DNA of 64,000 bases from Telopea speciosissima (GCF_018873765.1 NC_057923.1:56042593-56106592); one strand, 5' to 3'. Shown: positions 1 through 11,078, counted from the stretch's first letter. Notes: generated by a model not told the origin, from the sequence alone. Numbers and translations: made by a program.

Positions 1-278
1 TGTTGCCTGCTAGGGTTGGATGTTCAACGCAAATCGAAAGGGACGAAAGGGAAAGTGAAATCGTTTCCCTAAATTCTAATCTTGTGGGTTTTTTTTTTTT
101 TTTTTAAAGTATAAACCGTATAATACATGAATTATACGAATATAATACTCCATCGATTAAAAAACGTATTTTTTTATAAAAATATGAGAAAATGCAGGGA
201 CAGAAGTATTATGCGTTCAAAAATTTGGATATGCATATAATACGCGTATTTACTAACTAAGGTAAAGCATGGCGACCA

Positions 279-385
279 TGCTTAGACACAAAAAAACGTC
301 TTGGATGTTTGGAAATTTTGCTTTTATATGGGGTAAGCAAAAAGCGAAATTTCCAGACACCCAAGGCGCTTTTTGTGTCTACGAC
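279..385. repeat. Hairpin MITE
   Basis: Two arms of about 43 bases (283-324 and 339-381) are nearly perfect reverse complements around a short A/T-rich loop. The arms run from TAGACACAAAAAA inward to TTTGCTTTT and back. This is the shape of a small non-autonomous DNA transposon. The short reading frames predicted here are a by-product of the palindrome. I could not see a target-site duplication, so the superfamily is unknown. The rest of 1-560 is A/T-rich and shows no gene. Confidence 0.6.
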
Positions 386-699
386 ATGTTCGATGCGCCT
401 TGCGTAGGACCGATAGCGTACTTTTCCCCAAAAGTCAAATCTTTCGTTTCAATAGGAATATGACTGATGCAAATGCATTCAATATTTCAATCCTTGTTCC
501 TTTCTCTATCCCCCGCCCTCCAAACAAAAAATCCTCATTCTTTTCTAAGTTTTTTTTTAAAAAATTTTTAGGGAAAATTACATGAGTAGACAAAATCAGG
601 TATGTTTTTACAAAACTATCCATTGTTGTTTCACTTAACAAAAATACATAGTTTTGTGTTTACATTTACAAAATTAGCCAAAACAGTGTTCTCCCCTCA

Positions 700-2290
700 A
701 TTAAGGATTGTTTTCTATAACATCACCCTCTCAAAAAATCGTCTCTCATACGCCAGGATTTGTGGGGAGATAAAAGCCACGGCGGAGCCCCCGCAGTCCA
801 TTACCATTTGTCCTGAGGGAGGTACCAACTTTGAACAAGAAGTTTACTTTGAATGGTTGCCTCCAAGATGTGAGATGTGCTGCTCCTTTGGGCACTCTGC
901 AGTTCATTGTGGCAAGGTCATTGCAAGCCAAATGACTTGTCACTCTAGCTCTAGGAATGGTAGAAGATCGGGTCACAACTCATTCCAGCCTACTGGTAGT
1001 CGAGTTAGAACCCAAGGTTTTGGATTTCAGCCCCAATCGGAAGGGATGCAAGGTCCGACCATGGAGGGTGTCTCCTCCGCTAACCTCCCCTCTCCAATGC
1101 CCGGGGTTCCTGAAACCACTGCTTTAGGCCCTTTTCTTGAGGCTCCCTCTGCTGCAGTGTCTACAGGCCTGAACTTAGCACACTCTAAGCTTTCATCCGC
1201 TCTACAGCTCTATTCCAACACAACTGTCGCTTGCAGTTTGACCCCAAATAAACATCATTTTAAAATCCTAAGTACTTACTCTGAGTTGGGTGTGGAGGAT
1301 GGCTCTAATGGTCCTCTAATCTCAACCATGTTGGACCCCTCGAGTCCTACTGGGCCTAGGCTTTCAACGACTTCTCCTGTGCATGAGGCTGAAAAGTTGC
1401 AAGTAGTCGTTGACTTAAAAGTGAAGCCCACTATGGAGATTGGGTCTATGATTGAAGAAGGTGAGATTCAAGAGGACCCACCTCCTCCCATATCCTATTT
1501 TTGTTATGCTCATGTGGGGGAAGTTAACTCGATGGTGGAGTTAGGTACTTCCGCAGTGGAAGAGGTGTTTGTGGATGACGGTAATCTATCTGTCTCATCC
1601 TCTCCCCCCCCCCTCCTCCTCATTGGGGTTAAGGTCTAAGAAGTTGAAAAAGAAGTCGAAGAAGAAATCAATGTACAAAAAGAATAATGGGTCGGGTGTT
1701 TGTAGAAGAAGCTCGAGGGTGTGTAAGCCACCTCCTCCGAGATAGGATCCAGGAGCTCCTGAAGTTAATGACCTCTCTCGCCAAAAGATTTTGATGATTT
1801 CATGTTCTATTTCATCATTTGTCGACTATAGGGTTATTGTTAGTCTGGGCCAGAGCAATGCTCACAATGATTATGATGTAGGTTCTGAGGGTGTTGTTCC
1901 GGGCAGCAACTCTCCTATGGGGGACCTAAATTCTGACTTAGTCACCAATACTCGGGGAGATCCTAGAGCGGATGGTAGTGGTTTTAGCAGCAGATGGGTG
2001 GTTCCTCCTATTCCTTCCTATAATCCAAGTGGGAAGACAGTCAAGTTTAAAATCTCGTGATTTGTTGTTTGGGACCGTTTTGTTCTTTAGTTCCTCTTTG
2101 GGTGGTTTCTCTTTAACGTGATCTGATTGTTGCTCTATCTGTTGTTCTGTGTTTCCCCTCCTCTAGAGGTTTGGGGTTTGTCTAGCTGATTTTATTTTTT
2201 ATTTTTTTTCTCCCTCCCGATTCTCGAGCCCTTGTTTCTTTCTCCTTTTGGTAATGACTTTCTTATTCACCAAAATAATAAAAAAAAACA
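700..2290 (+). mobile_element. 5'-truncated LINE (L1-type) ORF1 with 3' tail
   Basis: The frame from 602 to 1639 contains, from about 740, a stretch typical of plant L1 ORF1 proteins. It reads through RLSYARICGEI and FEQEVYFEW into a CCHC zinc knuckle (CEMCCSFGHSAVHC, about 868-909). These proteins bind element RNA. The usual N-terminal DUF4283 part is missing, so the copy is 5' truncated. The frame shifts near 1640, and a lysine-rich tail continues in another frame to a stop at about 1743. No reverse transcriptase follows. Instead there is a T-rich 3' region ending at an A-run at 2277-2288. This suggests an internally deleted LINE or an ORF1-only derivative. Confidence 0.7.
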
Positions 2291-2423
2291 AGAACCCTAT
2301 TTAATGTGATTGTGTAGGAAAATTTGAAGATTATACCCACTAACTCACTGACCCTCACAGATTACGATAGAAATGAAAACAATATCTAAAATATGTTAGA
2401 GAAAAAGGCAAGACTTCCTCTCT

Positions 2424-2832
2424 AGGGACGTAAATGAATAGCCGAAATCTATTTTCGTATCCGTGTCCGTATTCATTTAGCACTATTTGAATTCGTCCAA
2501 AAGCTAAACGAATACGGATACAAGTATACTATAGCTATCTGAAAAGCTATATTTACATATAAATAGATAAATATCCAATCTGTATCCGTGTCCATATTCA
2601 TGTAGCACTATCCGAATCCGTTCAAAAACTAATCGGATGCTGATGCAGAGGCAGATAAGTATACCTATCTGAAAAGCTATATTTACATATAAATAGATAA
2701 ATATCCAATCTGTATCCGTGTCCATATTCATGTAGCACTATCCGAATCCGTTCACAAACTAATCGGATGCTGATGCAGATGCAGATGCAGATATAGCACT
2801 ATCCGAGCCGAATCCGATCCGTTTACATCCCT
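2424..2832. mobile_element. 409-bp TIR element (MULE-like MITE)
   Basis: The ends are AGGGACGTAAATG on the left and GTTTACATCCCT on the right, an inverted pair. The flanks ACTTCCTCTC and ACTCCTCTCC resemble a damaged target-site duplication. The interior is full of ATCCGTATCCG-type motifs and holds a 130-bp direct repeat. Length and ends match the element at 5174-5580, which has a clean 10-bp duplication, so both probably belong to one Mutator-like MITE family. It carries no gene. Confidence 0.65.
2535..2790. repeat. 130-bp tandem duplication inside the TIR element
   Basis: The block beginning CTATCTGAAAAGCTATATTT at about 2535 recurs exactly 130 bases later at about 2665. It runs through GTATCCGTGTCCATATTC to ATCGGATGCTGATGCAGA, with only a few differences between copies. 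It lies wholly inside the 2424-2832 element and explains the minus-strand reading frame seen there. Confidence 0.85.
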
Positions 2833-3823
2833 ACTCCTCTCCTTACATTAAACAAGAAGAGACACAATCAAACGGTGTATCAAAAAAAACACACCCAACA
2901 AAAATCAAACCTATTTTGAATCTTTAATTTTTAAAACATAAAAAATTCCAACAGAAAGAATCATTGAAAAAGGATAACTGGAACATTGTTCAAAAGAAAC
3001 ACCAGCCTCACTCGGTGCGATAATCATCTCAGGCCTAATCTTAAGAAAGGTAACCTTCTCTCCCGAGGAAGTGCGTCTCATTCTCGAGCTCCACGCCAAG
3101 CTCGGCAACAAATGGTGTTGCATGGCCGCTCAGGTTCTCTCTCTCTCTCTCTCTCTGCACTCCTCCCACCGATCATGTAAAAAGTCTCTCTCTCCCCTCC
3201 TCTGTGCACTCTCCTTTTTCCCACCGATCATGTAAGAAGAGGAAATCACAGAGATGACCTCTACCCCACCCCAACGCCGGCGAAATCACAGACAGATAAA
3301 GGGAACTTGCCAAGATTGTGGAGAGGAAAAAGTTAGTCTCAAAGCAAAAGGTAACCCAAGGATGACTGGATGAGATCATCATTATCCCCACCTCGCCCTC
3401 TCTCTCCCTACAACATCCACCGGATCTCTTCCCCCTCTGCCCTGCCTCTGCGGTTAGCCCCCTCTTTTCCACTCGACATGTGTTACCTCACACGCTGCAA
3501 GTGCCAACTACCTCTTTCCCACTCAACCATGTTTATTTTACCCTCAAAACAAAGTTGTTAAAACTTTTAGACAGAGGGGTGCTGTTGCAGGGGAGGGAAA
3601 TGAGAGTGTGGAGGGGCAGGGAAACGGGCAGAGGGAGAGAACCAGAGATTGAGGCATGATGGAAACACAATTTTCTTTTTGTTTTTAGGAAAGTGTAATC
3701 ACACAAACACAATTAACAAATGGAAAAAACATAGATTAGGGAGTCAAATAGTATATTAAAACAATAATTACATAATCAAATAAACAAAGCAGGATTTTTA
3801 CTTCCTGTCTCTATCTTTCACTC
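2833..3823. other. Intergenic region with (TC)n tract
   Basis: No gene is visible. There is a CT microsatellite at about 3135-3157, and two similar TC-rich blocks that each end in a CCACCGATCATGTAA motif (about 3168 and 3219). The tail nearest 3824 is the 3' flank of the minus-strand LOR gene. Confidence 0.5.
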
Positions 3824-4767
3824 TCAATCGCTCCCGTCCTTATCCTCATTAATCTCGTTGAGAATGACAATTAGGGAAACGATGAACGCATAATCGACGT
3901 TCGGATAAGCAGTCACCGTGAAAGTATCCTTCCCAAACAGCACACTTTGAGCAGTATGTTTCTTATGCATCTGCAAATCAAAAATTAATAAAAAAATTAA
4001 AACAGAACCCACCCAGATCCAGAGACTAATTAATCACATTCTTCTGTTTCTTACTTACTTGAGCGATTACGTTAAGAGAGTCTCCCATATAGATCGTGCA
4101 AGATCTCTCCAACCAACTCCCTTTGATCTTGAAATCACAAACTTCTTCTTTGGTATTAGCAGCCAAGAACACATCGAGTTCTGTTTTAAATTGAAGCATA
4201 GAAGACTTCTTCGCACTAAATAATAGATCTTTCGAATCTGAACTATCTCCCCTGAACACTTGCCATCTTCTATGAGCACTCAGTATCTGAAACAAATTAA
4301 AAAGGATTGAAGCTTTAAATAAAACTAAAATTCCAGATCACAATTTAACGAAAATTTCAGATCTGAACCTTTTGTTGCATAGAGAGAAGGGGATTTCCAT
4401 TGGCATCGACAAGAACACGACGATCACGAAGACTTAAAAGGGTATCCTTGACTTTGAAGACGATGTTGCCGTTGACGTCGGCGACGGAGAAATTGCCTTC
4501 ACCAAGAGTTAAAACTTTCTTTATGACGGTGAGATCTACAGGGTAGGGAGCACAGAATTGGACTCCGACGACGGAGATGGGGTTAGTCAATGGTGGATAA
4601 TTAGAGGGTTCAGCCATGGTCACGGCACCGACGATTCCAGATAGAGATGGATTTCTATCAATGTCTGGGGGACGAGGGATAAAGGACATGGCTTTTCTTA
4701 TTTGAAATCTCTGAAGATATAATTTGGATGGATAGGAACAGAAGAATTCAGAACGAGACAAAGGCAA
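3824..4767 (-). CDS. LURP-one-related (LOR) family protein, three exons
   Basis: Minus-strand gene with coding exons 4369-4767 (the true start is probably inside it), 4059-4286 and 3824-3970. All junctions have GT and AG ends and keep the frame. The likely start is the ATG at 4617 (MAEPSNYPP), because LOR proteins begin shortly before the motif CAPYPVDLTVIKK; ATGs at 4767 and 4689 are also in frame. The protein then shows the family landmarks VADVNGNIVFKVKD, RRVLVDANGNPLL, RWQVFRGDSSDSKDLLFS, FKIKGSWLERSC and PNVDYAFIVSLIVIL. These build the Tubby-like beta barrel with a C-terminal hydrophobic helix. With the 4617 start it is about 207 residues, normal for Arabidopsis LOR15-like proteins. Family members are linked to basal defence and membrane association, but the role of this copy is not known. 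It looks intact. Confidence 0.93.
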
Positions 4768-5173
4768 GCATTTCCTCAGCGCTGGGGTCGAGGCGACAAA
4801 GTTTTGCCCTAAAGTCTCGATAAAATGATTTCACGATGTGGTGAAGAAGACGAAAGAATTTGCTCTTTGCAGGACGTGGGCCCTTGTAAAGCGTCGAAAT
4901 ATCGGTTTCATGGTGTTTTATTCAACAGTTTTGCTTTCACGACGTGAAGAAGACGAAAGAATTTGTTCTCTGTATTGCGGTGGTGCACTACAGTCAATAA
5001 GGGTGTCTATTGGTGCGGTTCTAGTTATCCGGTTAGGTTGTGGTGTGATTTAAAGTGAAATCAAAATCGAATTCGATAGGAATAAGTCAAAATTGGAACC
5101 GTTTTGCATACGGTATATAGTTTTATTGGTTTCTATTCGATTTTTATTATTCAATTCACAACTAGTTTTACAT

Positions 5174-5580
5174 AGGGTTGTAAATGGATAATCGAAAATT
5201 CGAATTCGATCCGCATCCGTATCCGTTTAGGAGTATCCGTATTCGATAAGAAATATCTGAAAAAAAATCCAAATACTTAATTATAAAAAATTAAGTAAAT
5301 AACAATCTTGAGGGTTTTTTAAGATTCAACAGGTTCTATAATATGAGGAGAAGAGAATCATGATCTAAAACTATGGATTGAGAGTGAATTGTGTCCACTA
5401 GGGGGAGGAAGGTTCGGGTTACACATGGCAGAAGTGGAAACGGATGGTCGAAAATCAGAATTCGATCCGCATCCGAATCCATCCGAATCCGTTTAGAGGC
5501 ATCCGTATTCGACCAAAAAATATCTGACTCCGATTACATCCGATCCGTATCCGAGCCGAGTCCGATCCTTTTACAGGCCT
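5174..5580. mobile_element. 407-bp MULE-like MITE with 10-bp TSD
   Basis: The ends AGGGTTGTAAATGG and CCTTTTACAGGCCT are inverted repeats. The element is flanked on both sides by the same ten bases, AGTTTTACAT (5164-5173 and 5581-5590). A 9-11 bp duplication is the habit of Mutator-like elements. The interior has repeated ATTCGATCCGCATCCG motifs, as in the 2424-2832 copy. No coding capacity is present. Confidence 0.85.
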
Positions 5581-5779
5581 AGTTTTACATGCAGTTTGTA
5601 TAGTGTCGGTTTCGTAAAACAGTAATGAGGACAACCTTGGATTTCAAAGTGTTTATATTCCCGTGTTTCCTCATTCTCTTCCGGTCTTCTTCATAATTTC
5701 ATTCATCATATTTCACATGCGCTAATAAAAAAAAAAAAACTTTCCATGTTCACTTGTTTTTCTTTTCCTTTCCTAATTG

Positions 5780-6635
5780 GGTAATTTACACATACCACTC
5801 CTAAGGTTTGACAAAAGGATGATTTTACCCCCAGTTTTGAAAAATTCTGCATACCTCCCCTAAGGTTTACAAACGGTAACAAATAAACCCATTCCGTCAG
5901 TTTATGACTAACACTGTTAAAATCAAAACTGGATAGTTAGAGGGCTCTGATTGCCCTCAAATCAGAATCGAATCTCCCTTGGTATAGAGAGAAGGTTATC
6001 CTCGAATTTTGCATCAATCCGATTACAAATGAGTAAGATCTTGAAAACTCCCTTTTTCAGATTAGGGTTTGGAAAGAAAATCCAGCAATATGACATACTA
6101 GCATCATAGAGAGCATGGTACCGCAGGGAACATAATAGATATGATCAGATCTTTAATTAATGAGGCAGCAACATACCAAATCAACAATTACAAAGTGGAA
6201 AACAAAAACCATGTGGATATGACAGAATCTTCTCCTTGCGTAGAAACCCTAGATTTTTTTTTTTGGTATAAGCAGAAACCCTAGATTCAGGTTAAGGCTT
6301 CTTCAACTTTATAGATGAATGGACAACAACAATGGTGAAGATCAATGGTGTTCCCTACAATGGTGTTCCCTTCTTCGATACTTGCAACTTATCTTCCCCA
6401 AATCGACTTGGTCGATTTGGGGAAGATGAGTTGTAGGTTTTTTTTTTTGTTTTTTTTTTTTGAAGGGGTATTTTTGTCATTTTACCATTTGATTTTAATA
6501 GTGTTAGTCATAAACTAATGGAATGGATTTATTTATTACCGTTTGTAAACCTCAGGGGAGTATACAGAATTTTTTAAAACTGGGGGGTAAAATCATTCTT
6601 TCGTCAAACCTCAGGGGTGATATGTGTAAATTACC
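5780..6635. mobile_element. 856-bp element with ~148-bp terminal inverted repeats
   Basis: The left arm (5780-5927) starts GGTAATTTACACATACCAC and the right arm (6488-6635) is its reverse complement with scattered differences, ending GGTGATATGTGTAAATTACC. The arms include paired CTAAGGTTTG / CAAACCTCAG and TATGACTAACACTGTTAAAA / TTTTAATAGTGTTAGTCATA motifs. Very long arms and no transposase make it a MITE or fold-back element. The interior carries a strong 23-bp hairpin. I could not find a clear target-site duplication. Confidence 0.75.
6385..6433. repeat. 23-bp near-perfect hairpin with 3-base loop
   Basis: The arms 6385-6407 and 6411-6433 are reverse complements except for one base that would still pair as G-U in RNA. 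The loop is TTG and the core is CTTCCCCAAATCGAC. The hairpin sits inside the 5780-6635 element. The loop is too small for a canonical microRNA precursor. Confidence 0.8.
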
Positions 6636-7070
6636 TTTTTTGTTTTTCTATTTTTTTTCTTTCCACTCTCGCATGATAAACAAATTATTTCTTCTTTCAA
6701 CAAGTAGGGTTTTGTTAATCCATTTTAGCATTATCCATCATTTTCAATTCATACTTGAACAAATATAATATTAGTTAACCCAATACATTTTACTTATTTT
6801 ATGTTTTAAATATGTTGCAATAATTGTTGTCCATTAAATTGATTATTATGTTATTAATTAATCCAATTGATGCATGTATTAGTATTCAAGTAAGAGGTAC
6901 TGGTTTCTATTCGATTTAGAACGGCGATTTTACGGTGCAAATCAAAACCGAATCGAAAAAAGAACCTATAAAATCAAAATCGGATCATTTTTCTATGATG
7001 AGATTTGGTTCGACCATAAAAATCAATTTCGATTCTGATATTCGGTTCTGGTTCCATTTTGACACCCTTA

Positions 7071-8381
7071 GCTACAAATCTTGTTGCGAGCTCATGACGA
7101 GCACCAGAGCTCGCCATTCGCTACATGGACGAGTTCTTATTTGTACAACGCAGATCGAGTTGGAAATCCTAAGCATGGACGCACACAATAAAAAGCGAAT
7201 TACTTAATTTTGGAATTTGGATTTCCAGTTCAATCCACGACATTCAAATAGAAGCTCGTCACGTGGTGAGCTCCAGTGTTGTGCCACAAGATTTGTAGCG
7301 CGGAGTCGGATCTGATCCGACCACTTTGAACCATGAAGTCTGAAGACAACTACTTCTACCAAAAAAAAATATTTTGACGACCACTACTATGGTCAAATTG
7401 AATAGGACTACAATATGGAAGGAATTCCATTGGAATTTTTTTTAATAAATTCCATTGGATAAACGACATGTCAAGTTTTAATTTTGGGTTTTTAAACTTA
7501 CTTATATGCATAAAAAGATCTCATCTGTGTTGATGCCCTTCTCTCATTGAGTGTTCAAACAAGGATCGCTTTCTTGTTTCTTCGTAGGTTATCAATACTA
7601 AGGAACCTAATCGAACTGAACTGAAAATAGGAACACATTTTCAAAAATAAAGCTGAATCGACTTGGTTTGCTTCTGTCTCGATTTTTATTCAGTTTCTTA
7701 GTGAGTTTTAATTTGATTTCATATTCTGTTTAGATCCTACTTGAAATGTTTGGGCCAACTTTTTACATCTTCATAATAAAAAAAACCCTTGTTTGTTAGA
7801 AAGGAACACTAAAAAGGAATAGAATTTATCATCAGCCTTTGATTGAAAATTTAAAAAGAAAATAATTTTATCCGATTCCTTTTTCGATTTAAAAATAGAT
7901 AATTTGATTCAGTTAAACGATTTTAGGCATGAAACCGAACCAAATCAACAAAAGATTCCAACTTTTGAAACCAAAACCAAACCAATTTATTTCGATTTGA
8001 TTCGATTTGGTTTTATTTTAAACGGCCGTTTTCAATTTCGATTCTAAATCAGCACCCTTGAATTCAATACTAGGCTTCTCTAAGTTGTCCTAATTGCTCT
8101 TGTTGTTAATTGACACCCTTAATCAATACAAGGCTTCTCTTAATTCCATGTTACAGTTGTAGAATGCCGCATAGCCTCAGATTGAATAGCAGAACAAGGC
8201 TTTTCATCTCTTCAGCCACCATTAGCTTCTTTGTATCTTCATCTTCCATTTGGATGCTCTATTATTTTCTTAGATGGTGCTTGGATTAGTTCTAATTCCT
8301 TGGCCAGCAGAATAGTTGTTATAGGAGATTCATTTGGGTCTTTCAATGAAGCTAATTCTATAATGGGTTTTCACCCTCGAG
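7071..8381. other. Intergenic, no gene seen
   Basis: This is A/T-rich sequence with scattered AACCGAA / TTCGGTT and GACACCCTTA-type motifs (for example about 8045-8060 and 8111-8124), like the ends of the GGGTGTCAA elements elsewhere in the window. These are probably worn fragments of that family. No reading frame looks coding. Confidence 0.4.
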
Positions 8382-8545
8382 AATGAATCATCTGCACGAA
8401 CGTGCAGGTGCAAGTGCATGTGAGAGGTAACCACTTGTCTTTTTTGTTTTCAATTAATACCCCTTGTCCCCTTGTAAATGGCAAAATTAGGACAGATGGT
8501 TACTTCTCACATGTATGTGCATGTACGTGTAGAGTAACTAGACTC
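8382..8545. repeat. Inverted-repeat MITE
   Basis: The left arm, from about GCACGAACGTGCAGG through GTGAGAGGTAACCACTTGTC (near 8440), is matched in reverse by GACAGATGGTTACTTCTCAC through GTACGTG (about 8494-8541). The arms are around 45 bases with several mismatches. The loop is T-rich. There is no coding content. Confidence 0.55.
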
Positions 8546-9244
8546 ACCTCCAATTCCGATGCACTTTTTTTTTTAACACTCAAGACTTTCTAAGTTGAAT
8601 CATCAATTAAATTTCACTTTCTTATATACATGTGGGAGAATGGGATCCCCCATTTAGAACTTTCCAAACTAATAGATGATAATGTGAACAACATACATCT
8701 ATAAATTTTGAATATCTATAGAGTTGGCACATTGCAGATATTTAGGTCATATACAAACGCCTCTCTACATACACCTTGTTAATAGGTCTTCCCGAATTGA
8801 GAAAATTAATAACAAAATTATTTGGGAAGGGGTAGGAAAGCAATTGTTCAGCGGGACTATAAGCAACACGAGGAGGCTATAACTTCCCTGTGACAACACA
8901 TTTGGTGCTCAAATTTTAGCCTCAAGTAGAATTCATCAATCTTGTGCCATCCCTTCTCATTGCATTTTCCCAACAGCACTTTAGGATATGAAAATGAAAG
9001 CTAGAGATCTTGTTGGAAAATAACCATCCAAAACATACACGTAAGACATGTAATAAGGGAGATAGATTACTTATCTTAATTGTAGACAAATCGAAGTTGA
9101 TGACGGTAATCTCAAACACCATATAAAACATAAGAAATCTGAAAAATCATGAAGAAACTTGAGGAATTGAAAGGATTGAGTCGTGTCAAACCGGCTTCTT
9201 ATGAACCAACCTCCAAGATAAAATAATCCCCAAGTATAAGGCGA

Positions 9245-9952
9245 TTTAGTAGTGATGCACTTCATTTACTAGGCCACTAAGATTACCAAGAGTTGCACTC
9301 AATTGGACATAAACAATGAAGAGAGAAAGTCAGAGCAAAACAGAGATGAGATTGTCTACAAAATTGTTAGAGTAATGGACTAAACCTCCTCTCTATATAT
9401 AGGACAAAAAGAGACACCATCAATTTGTATGTCTCCAGGAGAGTTGCCCAAATACCAAATACCAAATATTTTCCTACAAGACATGTTTGTTGACCATTCA
9501 AACATTTCTTCCAATAAATATATATATTGGTCATTTAGATGTCTATTAAAAAAATAAAAAACCCTCTAATATGTTGAATAATTTTTTAAAATGTTTTAAA
9601 TATTCCAACTGCCCTTCATTTGTTTCTTGCTAACCAATCACTTCTTTCATTCTCTGACTGTAGCCAATATTGGCATATTGCCTCTCTTCAGACATACTCA
9701 TGGGTCGGAAAACTAAGATGGCTATCCTTTTCTGCTAACTTATATTATAATGTTTAAAAATTTGGACTAAGCCATTATAACCTCTAGCTCTGTTATCAAA
9801 TGCGAGTAAAAGGTCCTCTGCGTATGCAGCCCAAACATCAGGTCCTTCCACTCCCCAGTAATCTCCTTCTAAAGTTTCGGTATCCAGTATACATAATTAA
9901 ATATATATGATTATAATATAATATATAAAATATACTTTCTTTGCACCCATAT
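9245..9952. repeat. Duplicated 5' flank of tRNA-Ala copy 1
   Basis: This stretch is paralogous to about 24250-24762, upstream of tRNA-Ala copy 3. Shared landmarks include ACTAGGCCACTAAG, ACCAAGAGTTGCACTCA, TTGTTAGAGTAATGGACTAA and a TATA-like CTATATATAGGA (about 9393), followed by AGAGACACCA. The conservation shows that the tRNA was copied with at least 500-700 bases of 5' flank. Whether the TATA-like site drives anything is unknown; plant tRNA genes often have TATA-like upstream boxes, but much closer to the gene. Confidence 0.7.
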
Positions 9953-10025
9953 GGGGATGTAGCTCAGATGGTAGAGCGCTCGCTTAGCATGCGAGAGGTA
10001 CGGGGATCGATACCCCGCATCTCCA
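9953..10025 (+). tRNA. tRNA-Ala (AGC), copy 1
   Basis: A 73-base cloverleaf with no intron. The acceptor stem is GGGGATG/CATCTCC, the D arm GCTC/GAGC, the anticodon stem CTCGC/GCGAG around loop TTAGCAT (anticodon AGC at 9986-9988), and the T stem CGGGG/CCCCG. The discriminator base is A and no CCA is encoded, as expected for a nuclear tRNA gene. It contains both internal promoter boxes with the B box intact (GGATCGATACC). It delivers alanine at GCT codons, and at GCC after A34 is modified to inosine. A T-run in TATATTTTTAC (about 10036-10046) could end Pol III transcription. This is the best-preserved of four copies in the window. Confidence 0.95.
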
Positions 10026-10031
10026 GACGTT

Positions 10032-10125
10032 TGCTTTATATTTTTACTTCATCCGTTCATCTACAGAAGTAGAGATGTTGCTTTATATTTTTACTTCATC
10101 CGTTCATCTACAGAAGTAGAGATGT
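10032..10125. repeat. Identical 47-bp tandem duplication after tRNA copy 1
   Basis: The unit TGCTTTATATTTTTACTTCA through AGTAGAGATGT occupies 10032-10078 and is repeated without change at 10079-10125. It includes the T-run that may act as the Pol III terminator, so copy 1 has two such runs. The other tRNA copies have one. Confidence 0.9.
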
Positions 10126-10364
10126 CCCCAGATAGGATACCTATGGGGTTTTTTTTTTTTTTTTAACATTATAAAAATTCAGATACCCCTAAACGGATAC
10201 GAATCGAATTCGGATTTTCGGGTACCCGTTTACATACCTATACAAAAGCAGGGTACCCCTCCATAGATTCCTTCCCGACCTACTTCCCGAGGAAAACTTT
10301 TGCCCTATTTGTTCCGGGTGGTTCGAATCTTTTATAGTTAGAAGAGGGTTTTCAGTTTTCACCA
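10126..10364. repeat. Duplicated 3' flank of tRNA copy 1
   Basis: This matches the flanks after copies 2, 3 and 4, with shared blocks TACCCCTCCATAGATTCCTT, GAAAACTTTTGCCCTAT, GGTGGTTCGAATC and AGAGGGTTTTCA. It includes a possible short AGAGATGTCCCC.../...GTTTACATACCT inverted-end insert (about 10121-10238), shared with copy 2. The paralogy resumes after the inserted element, at 11079-11188. Confidence 0.75.
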
Positions 10365-11078
10365 TGGAAGAAGAACTCGACCGAAACCTGTCGAAACCAC
10401 CGAGTTAACTCGGTTTCAGAAGTTTCCGAGACGAGTTGAAGGGTGATTTTAAAAAATCAAGGGTTTCGATCGAAATTCGATAGTTTCGACCCAGATGTTG
10501 GTAATTTTGCAAGTTTCGACACTTATGCCTATCGAAACTTGGGGAAACCTGACTCAAAACCAGTACAGATACTTAAGTATGCCAGTAACCAGGCCAGACA
10601 CTTATTTATGCCTAACATCATTTAAGTAAATGTTTTTGTATTTGTATTTCATTTATTTAAGATATTATTCATAAATAAGCAAATACCCCTTTTTTAATCC
10701 AATAAAAATAATTACAAAATCAAATTCCAAAAAGAAAAAAAATCAACCCTCAATACAAGAACAAAAACTGGATGTTCCGGTCAAACATTATTCGATATCA
10801 TGTCCAAGAACAATATACAGTATCAAACTTGGATCAAAATCACAAGTATTATTTTTAGTGTTCTCTATGTGAAACTAATGCATGGATTGAATTTAAAAAG
10901 CCAAAAATAGGCAGCACAACAAGAATCAGGGCAAAAAAACAATTTATGAGCCTCGAAATCAGGGTTCAAGTTAACTTGGAGAAAGTTTCAAGTTTCGACC
11001 GAGATATGGTCAAAACCGAGATAAACTCAGTTTCTGGTTGATCGAAACCTAGTCGAAACCCGAGCTTTAGAACCTTGG
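10365..11078. mobile_element. 714-bp DNA transposon remnant with 9-bp TSD in tRNA flank
   Basis: The nine bases TTTTCACCA are present at both ends (10356-10364 and 11079-11087). The paralogous flank after tRNA copy 2 has a single copy of this site (about 23535-23544) and no insert, so the borders are read directly from an empty site. The subterminal regions are rich in CGAAAC / GTTTCG and CCGAG motifs, with imperfect inverted ends. A 9-bp duplication fits Mutator-like elements. There is no transposase. The 46670-47860 element has similar ends. Confidence 0.85.

Larger units (their letters stand above)
4995..7070. mobile_element. Possible composite TIR element with nested insertions
   Basis: TAAGGGTGTCTATTGG at about 4999 is opposed by CCATTTTGACACCCTTAG at about 7053-7070. 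Both ends continue into similar AATCGAATTCGAT / GAATCGAAAA-type sequence. These ends match those of the 13123-14031 element. Between them lie two inserted elements (5174-5580 and 5780-6635). If the ends do belong together, this is one old element split by two younger ones. I see no clean duplication at the outer ends, so the pairing is tentative. Confidence 0.4.

Noticed and set aside
2504-2731. Minus-strand open frame of 75 residues with repeated DIYLFICKYSFS
   Set aside because: It is produced by the 130-bp tandem duplication inside a TIR element and has no protein-like features.
4838-5053. Direct repeat GACGTG(A/G)..GAAGACGAAAGAATTTG near 4840 and 4940 as a possible gene
   Set aside because: It is a short promoter-side duplication upstream of the LOR gene with no coding evidence.
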